From assembly GCF_000143535.2 (NCBI RefSeq), contig NC_037315.1, positions 248,001-312,000 of the forward strand: a stretch of 64,000 nt of DNA, in the 5' to 3' direction. The position numbers were made by a program, and so were the translations under genes. Below are positions 1 through 9,659 of the stretch, piece after piece. Source of the stretch: Botrytis cinerea B05.10 (Eukaryota > Ascomycota > Leotiomycetes > Helotiales > Sclerotiniaceae). The stretch's first letter is position 1. Every line of letters begins with the position of its first letter. The notes beneath the pieces were generated by a model. That model made no database searches. It worked only from the letters and a program-made list of their open reading frames with translations, and had not been told where the DNA came from.

Positions 1-393
1 AAACATACGATCTGCATAAAGTATCCATGTATGTCTTCATCGCAGACCTCCTCACGCCAAGTGACATACCGGCAATGGCGTACATGTCCGCATCTCCCCT
101 GTCCGCTGCCCTACCCCGCATTCTGCGTTAGCAACTCCCACGACAGGCATAGATTATGATGATCATCCAGAACAAAGCACATTCAAGAGAACACGAAGAG
201 ATGCACAGAGGAGGGGGCATTGTAACGTCGTATGGCATCGTGGACAATGGGCATAAGTGGAGACTTCGGGTTTGTACAAACAAGCTGGAGACAGGTATGA
301 AAGATGTCTACACCCCAGGAATTTGGAGATTCTTATCTTCTCTTCGGAATCGAGTCGCGCGTTGTGAGATTTCTTCACATCGAAACGTTAGCC
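1..393. other. Upstream region of the GH92 gene
   Basis: No convincing gene is seen here. Short overlapping open frames on both strands have no recognisable product. The stretch directly before position 394 is presumably promoter and 5' leader of the alpha-mannosidase gene, but I see no clear TATA element. Confidence 0.5.
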
Positions 394-3095
394 ATGAGGG
401 TTTTATCACAATGGAGGGCTCTACTCCTGAGTCTAGTAATAGTGGCAGATGTTGGAATTGGAAGTCAGATAGAGAAGGAATTTGATGTTTTTAAATACGT
501 CGATCCATTCATTGGAACTGCGAAAGGAGGTGTGTTCTGTTGATTCTAACTTCCTGACATATGTTGAGAATTGTTACTGACATACTCACAGGTCATGTGT
601 TTCCTGGGGCGACTTTACCCTTCGGTAAGCTTTATTGACTCCTCCTTTGACGATTCGAGCTCATCAGTTTCAAGGTATGGCAAAAGCAGTTGCAGATGTA
701 AACAATCCCGATGAAAAGCAAGGAGGGTTTGCCTCAGATAATTCCGATATCACAGGATTCTCTCATATGCACGATTCCGGCACGGGTGGTGTAAGTACGA
801 CTACTTTATGAGAAAATTACTTTACTGATCCAAACACAAGTCACCATCACTTGGAAATTTCCCATTATTTCCTCAAACAGGTTGTCCTGGAGATATCTTG
901 AATAATTGTTTCTTCACCAAAACCGATCGAGCATCGAGAAGGATTAATGGAACTGCCGAAGCCCATCCAGGATACTTTGCCGTATCGTTAAACACTTCGA
1001 TTCACACTGAAGTAACTGTCACAAATCATACCGCACTATACCGGTTTACTTTCCCTTCGAATTCGTCGTCTAATGATTCGTATTCCACTCAACAGGCTCC
1101 TCTACCTTATAGCCCACTCATCTTAGTAGATCTGACGGATTTGCCTGAGTCTCGATCAAATGGTTCAGTCCAAGTCGATCCAGACACCGGAAGACTGTCC
1201 GGCACCGGAACATTTAATCCTTCATTTGGAATTGGAAGCTATGATTTGCATTTTTGTGCCGATTTCAAAGGTGCAGAAATCCGAGACACGGGAGTTTTCA
1301 TAAATAACCGCGCTGGAAGTGAACCCAAGAATCTAAGTGTAACACCCGATGGCATAAACTCACCTCCTCTTCCCGCCGGAGCCTGGACACAATTTAAAGC
1401 ACCAGCCAGCAATCAAATCCTTGCTCGAGTAGGTGTGTCATTCATCAGCATCGCAAAAGCTTGTCAAAATGCCGAGAACGAAATACCCGATTTTGATTTC
1501 GAGAAAGTGTTGACTGCTGCTGAAGATGCGTGGAGAGAAAAACTTTCGGTCATTAGTGTTGATGCTACAGGTGTTAGTGATGAACTCCAAACTGTTTTTT
1601 GGTCTGGCACTTACAGGGCCATGATTTCACCACAAGATTATACTGGGGAGAATCCATTGTGGGACAGCGATGAACCTTATTATGATTCCTATTATTGTAT
1701 CTGGGATTCTTTTAGAAGTATTCATCCCTTGTTGACTTTGTTGGATCCATATAGTCAGACACAAATGGTGAGGAGTTTGATTGATGTTTACCGTCATGAA
1801 GGTTTGTTTCTACAATGATTATTTTGATAGAATTGCTCTCTAATTTTTACTTTCAGGAAAACTCCCGGATTGTCGAATGTCGCTTTGTAAAGGATTTACT
1901 CAGGGAGGTTCGAATGCAGACATTGTTTTAGCAGACTCTTATGTCAAGAACATTACTCAGGACGTGGACTGGGCAATTGGTTATGAAGCAGTAGTATCCG
2001 ATGCCGAAGGTACGTTCTTCGAGATACATTTCATCATATTATCGCTAATACAATATAGATGAGCCAGCAGACTGGTCAATAGAAGGTCGAGGTGGTCTTA
2101 CCAGCTGGAAAAATCTCGGTTACATTCCCACCGACGACTTCGATCCTTACGGAGTAGGGCCTATGACTCGCTCTATATCCCGAACAGTAGAGTACGCCTA
2201 CAACGATTTCTGTATTGCCGAAATAGCCCAGGGACTCGGCCAAACTGGCGACGTAGAAAAATATCTTGGACGCGCCGAGAATTGGAAAAACATGTACAAA
2301 GCGGACCAAACCTCTTACGTTAACGGATCCACCGACGCACCCGACTCTATCGTCGACACTGGCTTCACCGGGTTTCTTCAACCCCGCTACCTAAACGGAA
2401 CATTCGGCTACCAAGACCCTACTCTTTGCTCCCCCCTCTACAACTTCACATCTTGCTACCTCAACCCCAACGGCCACGAAACCTACGAAGGCAGTTCTTG
2501 GATGTACACCTTCTTCGTCCCACAAGACATGGCCTCTTTGATAACCACTCTCGGCGGTCCCTCCCTCTTCATCTCCCGTCTCTCCTACCTGCACACCTCA
2601 GGCCTCCTCTACATCGGCGACGAACAAGCCTTCCTACCCGTCTTCCAATTCCACTATGCCGGACGCCCCGGCCTCTCCGCTTACTTCTCACACTTCTACA
2701 TCCCATCTCAATTCAACACCACCGTAGCCGGTATCGCCGGAAACGACGATTCCGGCGCCATGGGCTCCTTCACCACGCTTTCCATGCTGGGCCTCTGGCC
2801 CGTCTCAGGCCAAAACGTCTACCTCATCACACCGCCCTACTTCCCAGAAGTAAGCGTCAAGAATGGACAATCGGGCAAAGTCGCAACGATCAAAAACATC
2901 AATTTCGACGGCGCGTATGAGAATATCTATATCCAGAGCGCGAAACTCAATGGCGAGACGTGGACCAAGAATTGGATAACGCATGATTTCTGGCTCGAGG
3001 GAGGCACTTTGGAGTTGACGCTCGGGAGGAACGAGAGTACTTGGGGAACGGCGGATGAAGATTTACCGCCGAGTGCTTCGACTACGGAGTGGTGA
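394..3095 (+). CDS. Secreted GH92 alpha-mannosidase
   Basis: Predicted 811-residue secreted exo-alpha-mannosidase of glycoside hydrolase family 92, which trims alpha-1,2/1,3-linked mannose from glycans. Exons by splice motifs and frame: 394-529, 592-624, 675-790, 841-1801, 1857-2009, 2059-3095. The start at 394 gives a signal peptide (MRVLSQWRALLLSLVIVADV); an in-frame ATG at 304 would hide it. Family landmarks are YVDPFIGTAKGG joined to HVFPGATLPFG, GFSHMHDSGTGG, RHEGKLPDCRMS and GGSNADIVLADSYVKN. The general-acid glutamate lies in YEGSSWMYTFFVPQD (about E610) and the base aspartates in GNDDSGAM (about D696/D697). Length and motif order match the family. It converges on RAD2 with a 407-base gap. 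The enzyme class is secure; exact linkage preference cannot be read from sequence. Confidence 0.93.
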
Positions 3096-3502
3096 GATTG
3101 TGTGAGAGGAGAGAGGATGTTAATGACAGATGAGAGGTTTGGTAGGATTATGGAATGATTTATTTAAGCATTTGAAATTCTATCAATCCTGTTTAACTCA
3201 ATGTGTAGAGGGTTTTTTTCTCAGGCCAGGAAGTAGAGATGTAATCTTATTGTTAATATGAATAATCTCACGAGTATTAAATTTGAGTTTGGAATACACC
3301 AGTGGCTAGTGAGTATTTTTTTACTCTGAACTGATAAATAAAGGATGTCAAAGATACACGACAAGTGATGCCAATGAAACAATGTCAATCAGGCCTTTCT
3401 GATCAAATCCTTTATGGTTTCAAAACTTCACGTTTCCAGAAAGTTCTCGGAATTCTTTCTATACCATCTAATTCAATATCATACATGCATACATGGATAA
3501 AT
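3096..3502. other. Convergent 3' intergenic spacer
   Basis: Spacer between the ends of the GH92 gene and RAD2. It is AT-rich and should hold both 3' untranslated regions. No gene or repeat is evident. Confidence 0.5.
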
Positions 3503-6500
3503 TTATTCCGTAACCTTTCGTCTTTTGACCCCTTGTCCCATTGTTTTCCCATTGCTTCTTCCTCTTCCCTTCCCTTTTCCTTTTCCTTTTTCCGAATCCT
3601 CTGGTTTTGGTTTGGAATTTATTGAGTCCTCTCCCTCTGCCTCTTCATCATCATCACCATAATCATCTGCATCATTATACTCTATTTCAGCATCCGCATC
3701 CACAATCATATCTTCATCCTCGCATCCCTCATCCCCATCCCCATCCCCATTTACCTCCTCCACCACTCTTTTCCTCCCCTTCCCCTTCCCCTTCTCCTTT
3801 TTACTCGCGTCTCGTTTCGCTTGCGCCTCGATACTCAATTCATTCTTCTTCGCCCACTCTCTCGCATTATCCGCAAAGGTACCTCTATCCCCTAACGAAT
3901 TCGTAGCTCCGCCCCTCTTTTTCGCCTTCAACTTTCCTACCGCCTCTCTCATCCTCTTACTCCCCTTTTCCCTCCCCTCTGCCCCACCATTCCCTACGCC
4001 CCCCACCCCAACTCCACCCTCAAAGTATCTCGTAATATTACTCTGCGTCCCCTCCGTTTCCCGTCTATTCATATCCCTAATCACCGGCACTAAAATTTCA
4101 TCCACCCGTTCTTGACTCCAACCCACCGTGGCCATCAAAAATTCTCTCAATTGTCCTAGATCCGGGACTCCCCATTGGAAAGCCTCGGCCGTACTATCGA
4201 CATCCGGTTTGAGATATGCTTCTGTAACCGCCTGACTCGGAAATGCTGGGGGTAGAAAGAGTTTCGTAGCCTGTGAGCGACGGAATTTTTTGCGAAAAAG
4301 CGTTGGTTCACTTGCAAGCGGAAGAGTTGTAAGAGGATTTTGGACGAGGGACCACCATTCTTTGAATTCCTCAAGACCGGCATGAGATGGAAATTCCGAG
4401 AGGATCTCCACAGCAGTGACGGGTCCAATACCGGGGATTCCTTCCGTGTAATCCGAGCCTAGTAAGTGAGCTATTGAGATAAGTTGTTCCCTGGAGAGCG
4501 AGAGTTCTTTTTCCAGATCGGATGAGAGGTAACACTCAACGAGTTTATTGGAATTAAATAAATTCTTATAAACTCTCGTCCCACCGAAAAGAAAAATATC
4601 CGAATCATCTGTAACAATGCCATCTACAAGACCCAGACGGACAAGTTCAGCACATTGGGCTTCTGCTTCCATTGGTGCGGTGATGTAAGGAATACCGAAG
4701 AGACGGAGTAGAGCTTGACATTCTGTGATCATGATATGAGATACTTCATCTGCATCTCTACGATCTTTCTTTTGTTGATTTCGCAATGCTTTGAGATCTT
4801 GCTCATAGGAATCATGGTTTTCTTTTTCCGATTTGTTGTTCAGGGTACTGGCAAAGCGAGCATGTTCTTCTGCTTCGATAGCGAGTTGCGTCATTAATTC
4901 TTCTTCTTCTGGATCACTAAAATCAAATTCATCCGGAATCGCTTCAGCTTCTTGACGATCATATGCATCATCGAAAGGTGGCTTGCTGGCTACAGTTGGA
5001 TCAGATGGCAAGGTAGATATAGCATCTGCCATTTGAACATCTTCAAACACAGGAGACGGACTATTTCTTGCAGAAGTCGATAGGTGTGTAGGTTCAGTTG
5101 CTTGAACGTCAGGAAGATCCACATCTTCGAAAACAGGAGACGGCGACTTCGATTTCGAAGAAGACACATCCATATTCTCTTCGAGGGGATCTACAGAATT
5201 GGGATCCTTCTTAGACTTAGGAGCCACATCCCCATAATCGCTCTCCGACCACTCTACTGGTTCATCAGAATCCTCTAACAAATCAACTGTATCTTCCACA
5301 CGAGATTCTACCGGTGGCCGTCTATCCTGAGGAACATCAGACTGCGGCGGTTGAGCTTTAACAGCTTCTGCCAAATCATCCATACTATTCTCGACAATAT
5401 TAGGCGTGGGCGCTTTATCCAAAACTTCCACATCACTATCATTATCATCACCAGAATCTACATGAATAACCCCATGATCACGTTGAAAGATCCTGTCGTC
5501 TTCTTCCGCTCTTTCGCGATCCTTTGCGTTCAATTCTTGATCTTTCTTACGCTGCTGTTGAACTTGTGATCTGATATCATCATTGCCAATCAACCAAGGA
5601 GGTAGTGGTTTTGCCTTTTCTTTTTCATCTTCTTTCTCGAAACCACCAGCTAGTTCGTCATCATCTTCCACTTGTGGTTCTTCAGCTAATTTTTCTACTT
5701 TTTTTTTGCCAAATAAAGATGATTTGAATTGGATACTCTCGAATGGCAATGGTCCATCGAAAGGTTTCTTTTTATTTACGACAATTGGTGCTGCTTGGCG
5801 GACCTTTTCCGGTGCCGTTTGTGTCCTTGCTTTCCTCAATGCGGATTGAAAATCCATATCGCTATCACTATCACTGTCCATCTTCTCGGTCTCTTCCTTC
5901 CGTTTCGGTACAGCAGCGTTAGCTCTATTGTTAACCATATGAGCAATCATTTTCCCACTAGATTTAGTGAGAGGTCTAGCATCTGCTACTGCTCTCTGCT
6001 CATATTCTGGGATAGGGACATCCTCAAATGGATCATCCTCTTCCACCTCTTCCTGACCATAGCCCTTTTGGAGTGATAATTCAATCGCTCGATTTAGATG
6101 ATCCTCCTCGTCAAGTTCTGCATCTTCATCTTGATCTTGTTGTAACGACATAGCAATCGCGCGATTGATATCTTCATCCTCATTATCGTAATTTACATTC
6201 AAGGAGCTGGGTCCTGGTTGTCCGACTACATCATCCACAAAAAGAGAATCCGGATCCTCAGATGGCATTCTTGTAGGGTTTGAATTAGATTTTCCCTTCG
6301 CGTTGGAGTACTCTTTCCTCCTTTCAGCGACTTCTCTCGCTTGAAAATCGCTATAAGTCATATTCCTCCTATCATCCCTGGGTTTCGGTAACCGATTCAA
6401 TCCTTCAACAGGAACATCTTCGAAATCATCCTCCTCAGATTCAGAAACCAAGTCCACTTTGTTATTTCTTCGATCATAATCATCCACATCGATCGGTTTG

Positions 6501-7528
6501 TTCCTATCTCCCACTCCCTTTTCCAAGGATACCACACCTAATGCCCAACCACCTTCCACCCCATCATTCTTGACCAAAACGTATTCCCTTCCCCTCTCTC
6601 CTGCAATTCTATTTGTCCCATTGACTCCAAACATCTGCTCCTCCGAATTCATCCCATTCAAATTCATCAATCTCTGCGTCAACTCATTTCTTTCCCTCAC
6701 CCTCTCAATCTGAAATTTCGAGAATGCCATCCTGTCCGGAAACATCTCTTCCAATTGTTCCTTACTCAACCCCATCCGCAATCTACTCCTCAACCTCGCA
6801 GCATTCAGAATATTATACCGATCACCCGCTGGCAAACTCATAAAAAACTCCCCATTAAAGTCAATCTTGCTGAAATCATACAAATTCACATCTTCTCCGT
6901 TATGAAACTGTCTCGCATATTCTTCCAATTCCTCTGCTGACATGATTCTCGGATCTTCCGGTCTGCCCATCCCTTCTATACCATTTGTCAATTCAGGTAA
7001 ATGATATGCGTCCTTTTTATAGAATTTTCGAGTCGTCTGGACTTGTTGCTCTGACATCCCTATCTCATCCACATATGCTAATTGTTCTTCCGGCGCCACT
7101 TCTTCTTCTTCAACAGGTCTGCTTCGTGTTTGTCCTTCTCTTTCTCTCCTCTTCCTCTCACTATCTTCCTCCTCCGCTCTCCTCTTCATCTGTACCCCCA
7201 AGAGTCTCCCTGCAGTCCTAACCGCATCTTCCCTCCTCCCCTCTCTTCGCCTCTTCCTCCCCAATACCGTTTGACGTTTCAATATGGGCGCACCACCATC
7301 AAATACAAAGACCGGTTTAATGCCATGGAACAAAAGTTTGCATATTCTGCGAAAGAATCCTACGATATGCGAATTGCGAAGCGCGTTTCCTTCTTTATCG
7401 CGCACGGCTTTGAGGAATTGGTAGATCCAGATTGAGGCGTCGACGGCGAGTCGTTTGCGGTTGAGAGCTGGGAGGGGAGTCGGGCGAGCGCAGGGTTGCA
7501 CGATGGTCCAGAGGCCGGTGACACCCAT
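3503..7528 (-). CDS. RAD2: DNA repair endonuclease Rad2 (XPG)
   Basis: Intronless 1341-residue Rad2/XPG structure-specific nuclease, which makes the 3' incision in nucleotide excision repair in the nucleus. The N domain begins MGVTGLWTIVQPCARP, with metal-binding D30 (LAVDAS) and D77 (VFVFDGGAP). The I domain lies at about residues 935-1130, with E954/E956 in PMEAEAQCAEL, the aspartates of VTDDSDIF, and the helix-hairpin GIPGIGPVTAVEIL. The long acidic spacer between them is typical of XPG rather than FEN1 or EXO1. Two ubiquitin-interacting-motif-like segments sit at about 452-463 (INRAIAMSL) and 477-488 (LNRAIELSL). A PCNA-box-like QSNITRYF lies near residue 1163, and the tail is rich in GKGKGRKR and KRRK nuclear-localisation-type clusters. 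It is divergent from NAA38, 516 bases apart. Identification is secure. Confidence 0.96.
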   Translation of the reverse strand: MGVTGLWTIVQPCARPTPLPALNRKRLAVDASIWIYQFLKAVRDKEGNALRNSHIVGFFRRICKLLFHGIKPVFVFDGGAPILKRQTVLGRKRRREGRREDAVRTAGRLLGVQMKRRAEEEDSERKRREREGQTRSRPVEEEEVAPEEQLAYVDEIGMSEQQVQTTRKFYKKDAYHLPELTNGIEGMGRPEDPRIMSAEELEEYARQFHNGEDVNLYDFSKIDFNGEFFMSLPAGDRYNILNAARLRSRLRMGLSKEQLEEMFPDRMAFSKFQIERVRERNELTQRLMNLNGMNSEEQMFGVNGTNRIAGERGREYVLVKNDGVEGGWALGVVSLEKGVGDRNKPIDVDDYDRRNNKVDLVSESEEDDFEDVPVEGLNRLPKPRDDRRNMTYSDFQAREVAERRKEYSNAKGKSNSNPTRMPSEDPDSLFVDDVVGQPGPSSLNVNYDNEDEDINRAIAMSLQQDQDEDAELDEEDHLNRAIELSLQKGYGQEEVEEDDPFEDVPIPEYEQRAVADARPLTKSSGKMIAHMVNNRANAAVPKRKEETEKMDSDSDSDMDFQSALRKARTQTAPEKVRQAAPIVVNKKKPFDGPLPFESIQFKSSLFGKKKVEKLAEEPQVEDDDELAGGFEKEDEKEKAKPLPPWLIGNDDIRSQVQQQRKKDQELNAKDRERAEEDDRIFQRDHGVIHVDSGDDNDSDVEVLDKAPTPNIVENSMDDLAEAVKAQPPQSDVPQDRRPPVESRVEDTVDLLEDSDEPVEWSESDYGDVAPKSKKDPNSVDPLEENMDVSSSKSKSPSPVFEDVDLPDVQATEPTHLSTSARNSPSPVFEDVQMADAISTLPSDPTVASKPPFDDAYDRQEAEAIPDEFDFSDPEEEELMTQLAIEAEEHARFASTLNNKSEKENHDSYEQDLKALRNQQKKDRRDADEVSHIMITECQALLRLFGIPYITAPMEAEAQCAELVRLGLVDGIVTDDSDIFLFGGTRVYKNLFNSNKLVECYLSSDLEKELSLSREQLISIAHLLGSDYTEGIPGIGPVTAVEILSEFPSHAGLEEFKEWWSLVQNPLTTLPLASEPTLFRKKFRRSQATKLFLPPAFPSQAVTEAYLKPDVDSTAEAFQWGVPDLGQLREFLMATVGWSQERVDEILVPVIRDMNRRETEGTQSNITRYFEGGVGVGGVGNGGAEGREKGSKRMREAVGKLKAKKRGGATNSLGDRGTFADNAREWAKKNELSIEAQAKRDASKKEKGKGKGRKRVVEEVNGDGDGDEGCEDEDMIVDADAEIEYNDADDYGDDDEEAEGEDSINSKPKPEDSEKGKGKGKGRGRSNGKTMGQGVKRRKVTE

Positions 7529-8044
7529 GATGGGTGTTGAGTTTTTGCGTTCGTAGATAGATTGAATATGAGGATTGTGGTTCGCGGATCAAGAAGTTCG
7601 TCCTGACAACCTCAATCGTAAGAAATTAACGGCAATTGAAGTTAAAGTGAATAAGAACTCTGAATCCTCAACTGCACCTTGTATGAAGATGATGGTTCAT
7701 CCCATATCAGAATAGACTATTGAGATCTTAAGATTTCCGACTCAATGATCCAATTTCATGTAAAAAATTGAATGATAAATCTCAAATTCTATATCTGACT
7801 TCTGCCTTCACTTCTCACCTCATCTCATCAAGCACTAACCGCGTAATGACGCACAGAGTCCACGTCCCCACGTGACTCTTGACCATAAGCTTATCTTATC
7901 GCAAAACCCACCAATTCATTCTCTAGTGTCCAACCATCCCATCATCAATTCCCCTCCAAACCTCCCCCTCCCTCAATCCACAACCACAATCACAACCACA
8001 ACCACATCCAAAACCACAACCACATCCAAAACCACCACCAAACC
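7529..8044. promoter_or_regulatory. Divergent RAD2/NAA38 promoter region
   Basis: This 516-base gap separates two divergent starts and must contain both promoters. It includes a CACGTG palindrome within ccccacgtgactc near 7868-7873, a candidate bHLH/E-box site. A C/A-rich leader of repeated accaca units (about 7975-8043) ends at the NAA38 start. No TATA element is obvious, which suits housekeeping genes. Confidence 0.5.
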
Positions 8045-8707
8045 ATGACCACTCTCGCCCCCTCCTCCACATCCCCAGAGAATTCCGAATCTCCATCTCC
8101 AAAACAAGCACGCGTCTATCTAAACAATCTCCTCTGCAAAACCCTACTCGTTCACACCACCGATCATCGCATGTTTCGGGGGGAATTCAAATGTACCGAT
8201 TCTGTTCGTTTGCCATCTTTCATATGTCTCTACCCCAGCCCCAGCACCTCTTCAGTTGTATGCAATAGAAGCATGCATGAACTCCCCTCCCAATCTCGCG
8301 CATATGTATCTGTGAAGAGAAAAAGGATCCGAGGACAAAAGAGCAAAGAGCAAAGAGCAAAGAGCAAAGAAGAAGAAGAAGAAGAAGAAAAAGAGCAAAA
8401 CAAAACTAACACATCCCCCCACAACCCACAGGATCTCAACATAATCCTCTCCGAAACCTACGAATATCGCATTCCGCCCACTCCGCCTCCCGCCCTCTCC
8501 CCCGACCCCAACTCCAACTCCAACTCCACAACCCTCCAATCCCAATCCCAATCCCAATCCCAGCCCCAGCCCCAGCCCCAGCCCCAGCCCCAGCCCCTCC
8601 TCAACATCACCCCCCGCTGGCTCGGTCTCGTCGTCGTGCCCGGCGCCCACATCCTGCGCATCGAACTCGAAGAATTCGAAAGCCAAGTCCGAGGTCGCAA
8701 ATCCTAA
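8045..8707 (+). CDS. NAA38: NatC auxiliary subunit Naa38, Sm-like
   Basis: Sm-fold auxiliary subunit of the N-alpha-acetyltransferase NatC (Naa38/Mak31/LSMD1 family), acting with Naa30 and Naa35 on nascent N termini. Model: exons 8045-8203 and 8432-8707, 144 residues. The Sm1 half is LNNLLCKTLLVHTTDHRMF then RGEFKCTDS, spliced to DLNIILSETYEYRI. The Sm2 half is RWLGLVVVPGAHILRIELEE. Between them lies a low-complexity insert of Pro/Asn/Ser and SQSQ...PQPQ repeats. The intron (gttcgt donor, cccacag acceptor) is 228 bases, a multiple of three, and contains no in-frame stop, so an unspliced message would read through to 220 residues. The spliced join rebuilds the family's conserved CTD-x-NIIL stretch, which supports splicing. 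The family is clear; the donor GTTCGT is not strong. Confidence 0.85.
   Translation: MTTLAPSSTSPENSESPSPKQARVYLNNLLCKTLLVHTTDHRMFRGEFKCTDSVRLPSFICLYPSPSTSSVVCNRSMHELPSQSRAYVSVKRKRIRGQKSKEQRAKSKEEEEEEEKEQNKTNTSPHNPQDLNIILSETYEYRIPPTPPPALSPDPNSNSNSTTLQSQSQSQSQPQPQPQPQPQPLLNITPRWLGLVVVPGAHILRIELEEFESQVRGRKS
8204..8431 (+). other. In-frame, stop-free intron of NAA38
   Basis: GT...AG intron of 228 bases (3 x 76) that stays open in the host reading frame. If retained it adds 76 residues, ending in a Lys/Glu-rich run, between the two strands of Sm1. The family alignment favours removal. Confidence 0.7.
8546..8598 (+). repeat. Coding hexanucleotide repeat in NAA38
   Basis: Tandem caatcc units pass into ccagcc units, encoding alternating Ser-Gln then Pro-Gln in the loop between the Sm halves. 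The array is in frame, so unit changes would alter loop length without breaking the gene. Confidence 0.85.
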
Positions 8708-9659
8708 AAATCCTAAATATATATATAAAAACCCTTACATCTTCCGATCCATTTCGACTCATACAATATGCGCTGGTCAAGAATACCCATTTCACTTCCA
8801 GCAATCCTCCCGTCAAGGCAAAAGTGCCTTCTGGCTAAAAAGTACAATTGCACATTCTCGCATTGCAGGAGATTCGTGAAGATGAATGTAGATATATCAG
8901 CATGAAACACGTACTACGACCACACAACGTCAAGCATAGCCATCATGTAGTTACCTATTGGCATGAGATTCATGTCCATAAAGGGAGACCAGAAGTCAGA
9001 GCGTGTATAAGCATGGGATTGATGATGAATCAACACAGGTTCTGTTTGGGAATAATCTACTACAGAGGATCATCGTCTTTGAAGGATTGAAACAATTGTA
9101 CAGTGAGAGGGATGAGGATGATGAATCATTGTCAGTAGTAGTTTTATTGTTCGTTGGTAGAGTTAGTGACGGCATGAAGATCATGAGATAGATACTGAGA
9201 ATGGCTGAAGGTACCCAGAGGAGATAAATCTGAACAAGGCAGCTGCGAGTTTCTCAGGAGCAAGATTAAATCAAATGATAAAAGCATTCATTAAAAACTA
9301 CAGATACAAAGCCTCCAAGCCCATAATCGTATTCCCACCCCACCCCCTCAAAACCTTTTTAGCCCTCCCGTTCACCAAACCCTTCATTCCCAAATTCAAC
9401 ACCCGTATTCTCAGATCGTGTGTGATCAATTACCACCCCGTTCTGATTCCAACATTATCGTCATTAGAGAAAAGAAAAGAAAAACATTGATCCATTCCGA
9501 GTAGAGCAGTAATAGCAGCTTTTGAAGCAAAATCAAAGAGATCTTGGGAATACCCGCCACTAATTCAGTCCATTCTTTTAACACCGTCACAAGCTAATTA
9601 TGCCTAGACAATCTTTCCATTCAGCATTATTCTTCCTGAATTCAAAAGTTGTTCGGCCA
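8708..9659. other. Convergent spacer, NAA38 to PIL1
   Basis: No gene is supported here. The short open frames have no recognisable motif. The region should contain the two 3' untranslated regions. Confidence 0.45.

Noticed and set aside
2426..2920. 164-codon frame inside the GH92 last exon
   Set aside because: It overlaps conserved GH92 catalytic sequence in another frame and is Pro/Arg/Leu-rich, as expected for an overprinted shadow.
3541..3906. Plus-strand frame opposite the RAD2 3' end
   Set aside because: It is His/Pro-rich text complementary to the basic and acidic tail codons of RAD2.
7395..7592. Alternative upstream start frame over the RAD2 N terminus
   Set aside because: The MGVTGLW start is invariant in the Rad2/FEN1 family, so the overlapping frame is not coding.
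8230..8700. Long minus-strand frames opposite NAA38
   Set aside because: They are shadows of the repeat-containing coding exon and intron (Gly-Leu and Trp-Gly repeats) with no motif; the plus-strand Sm domain explains the region.
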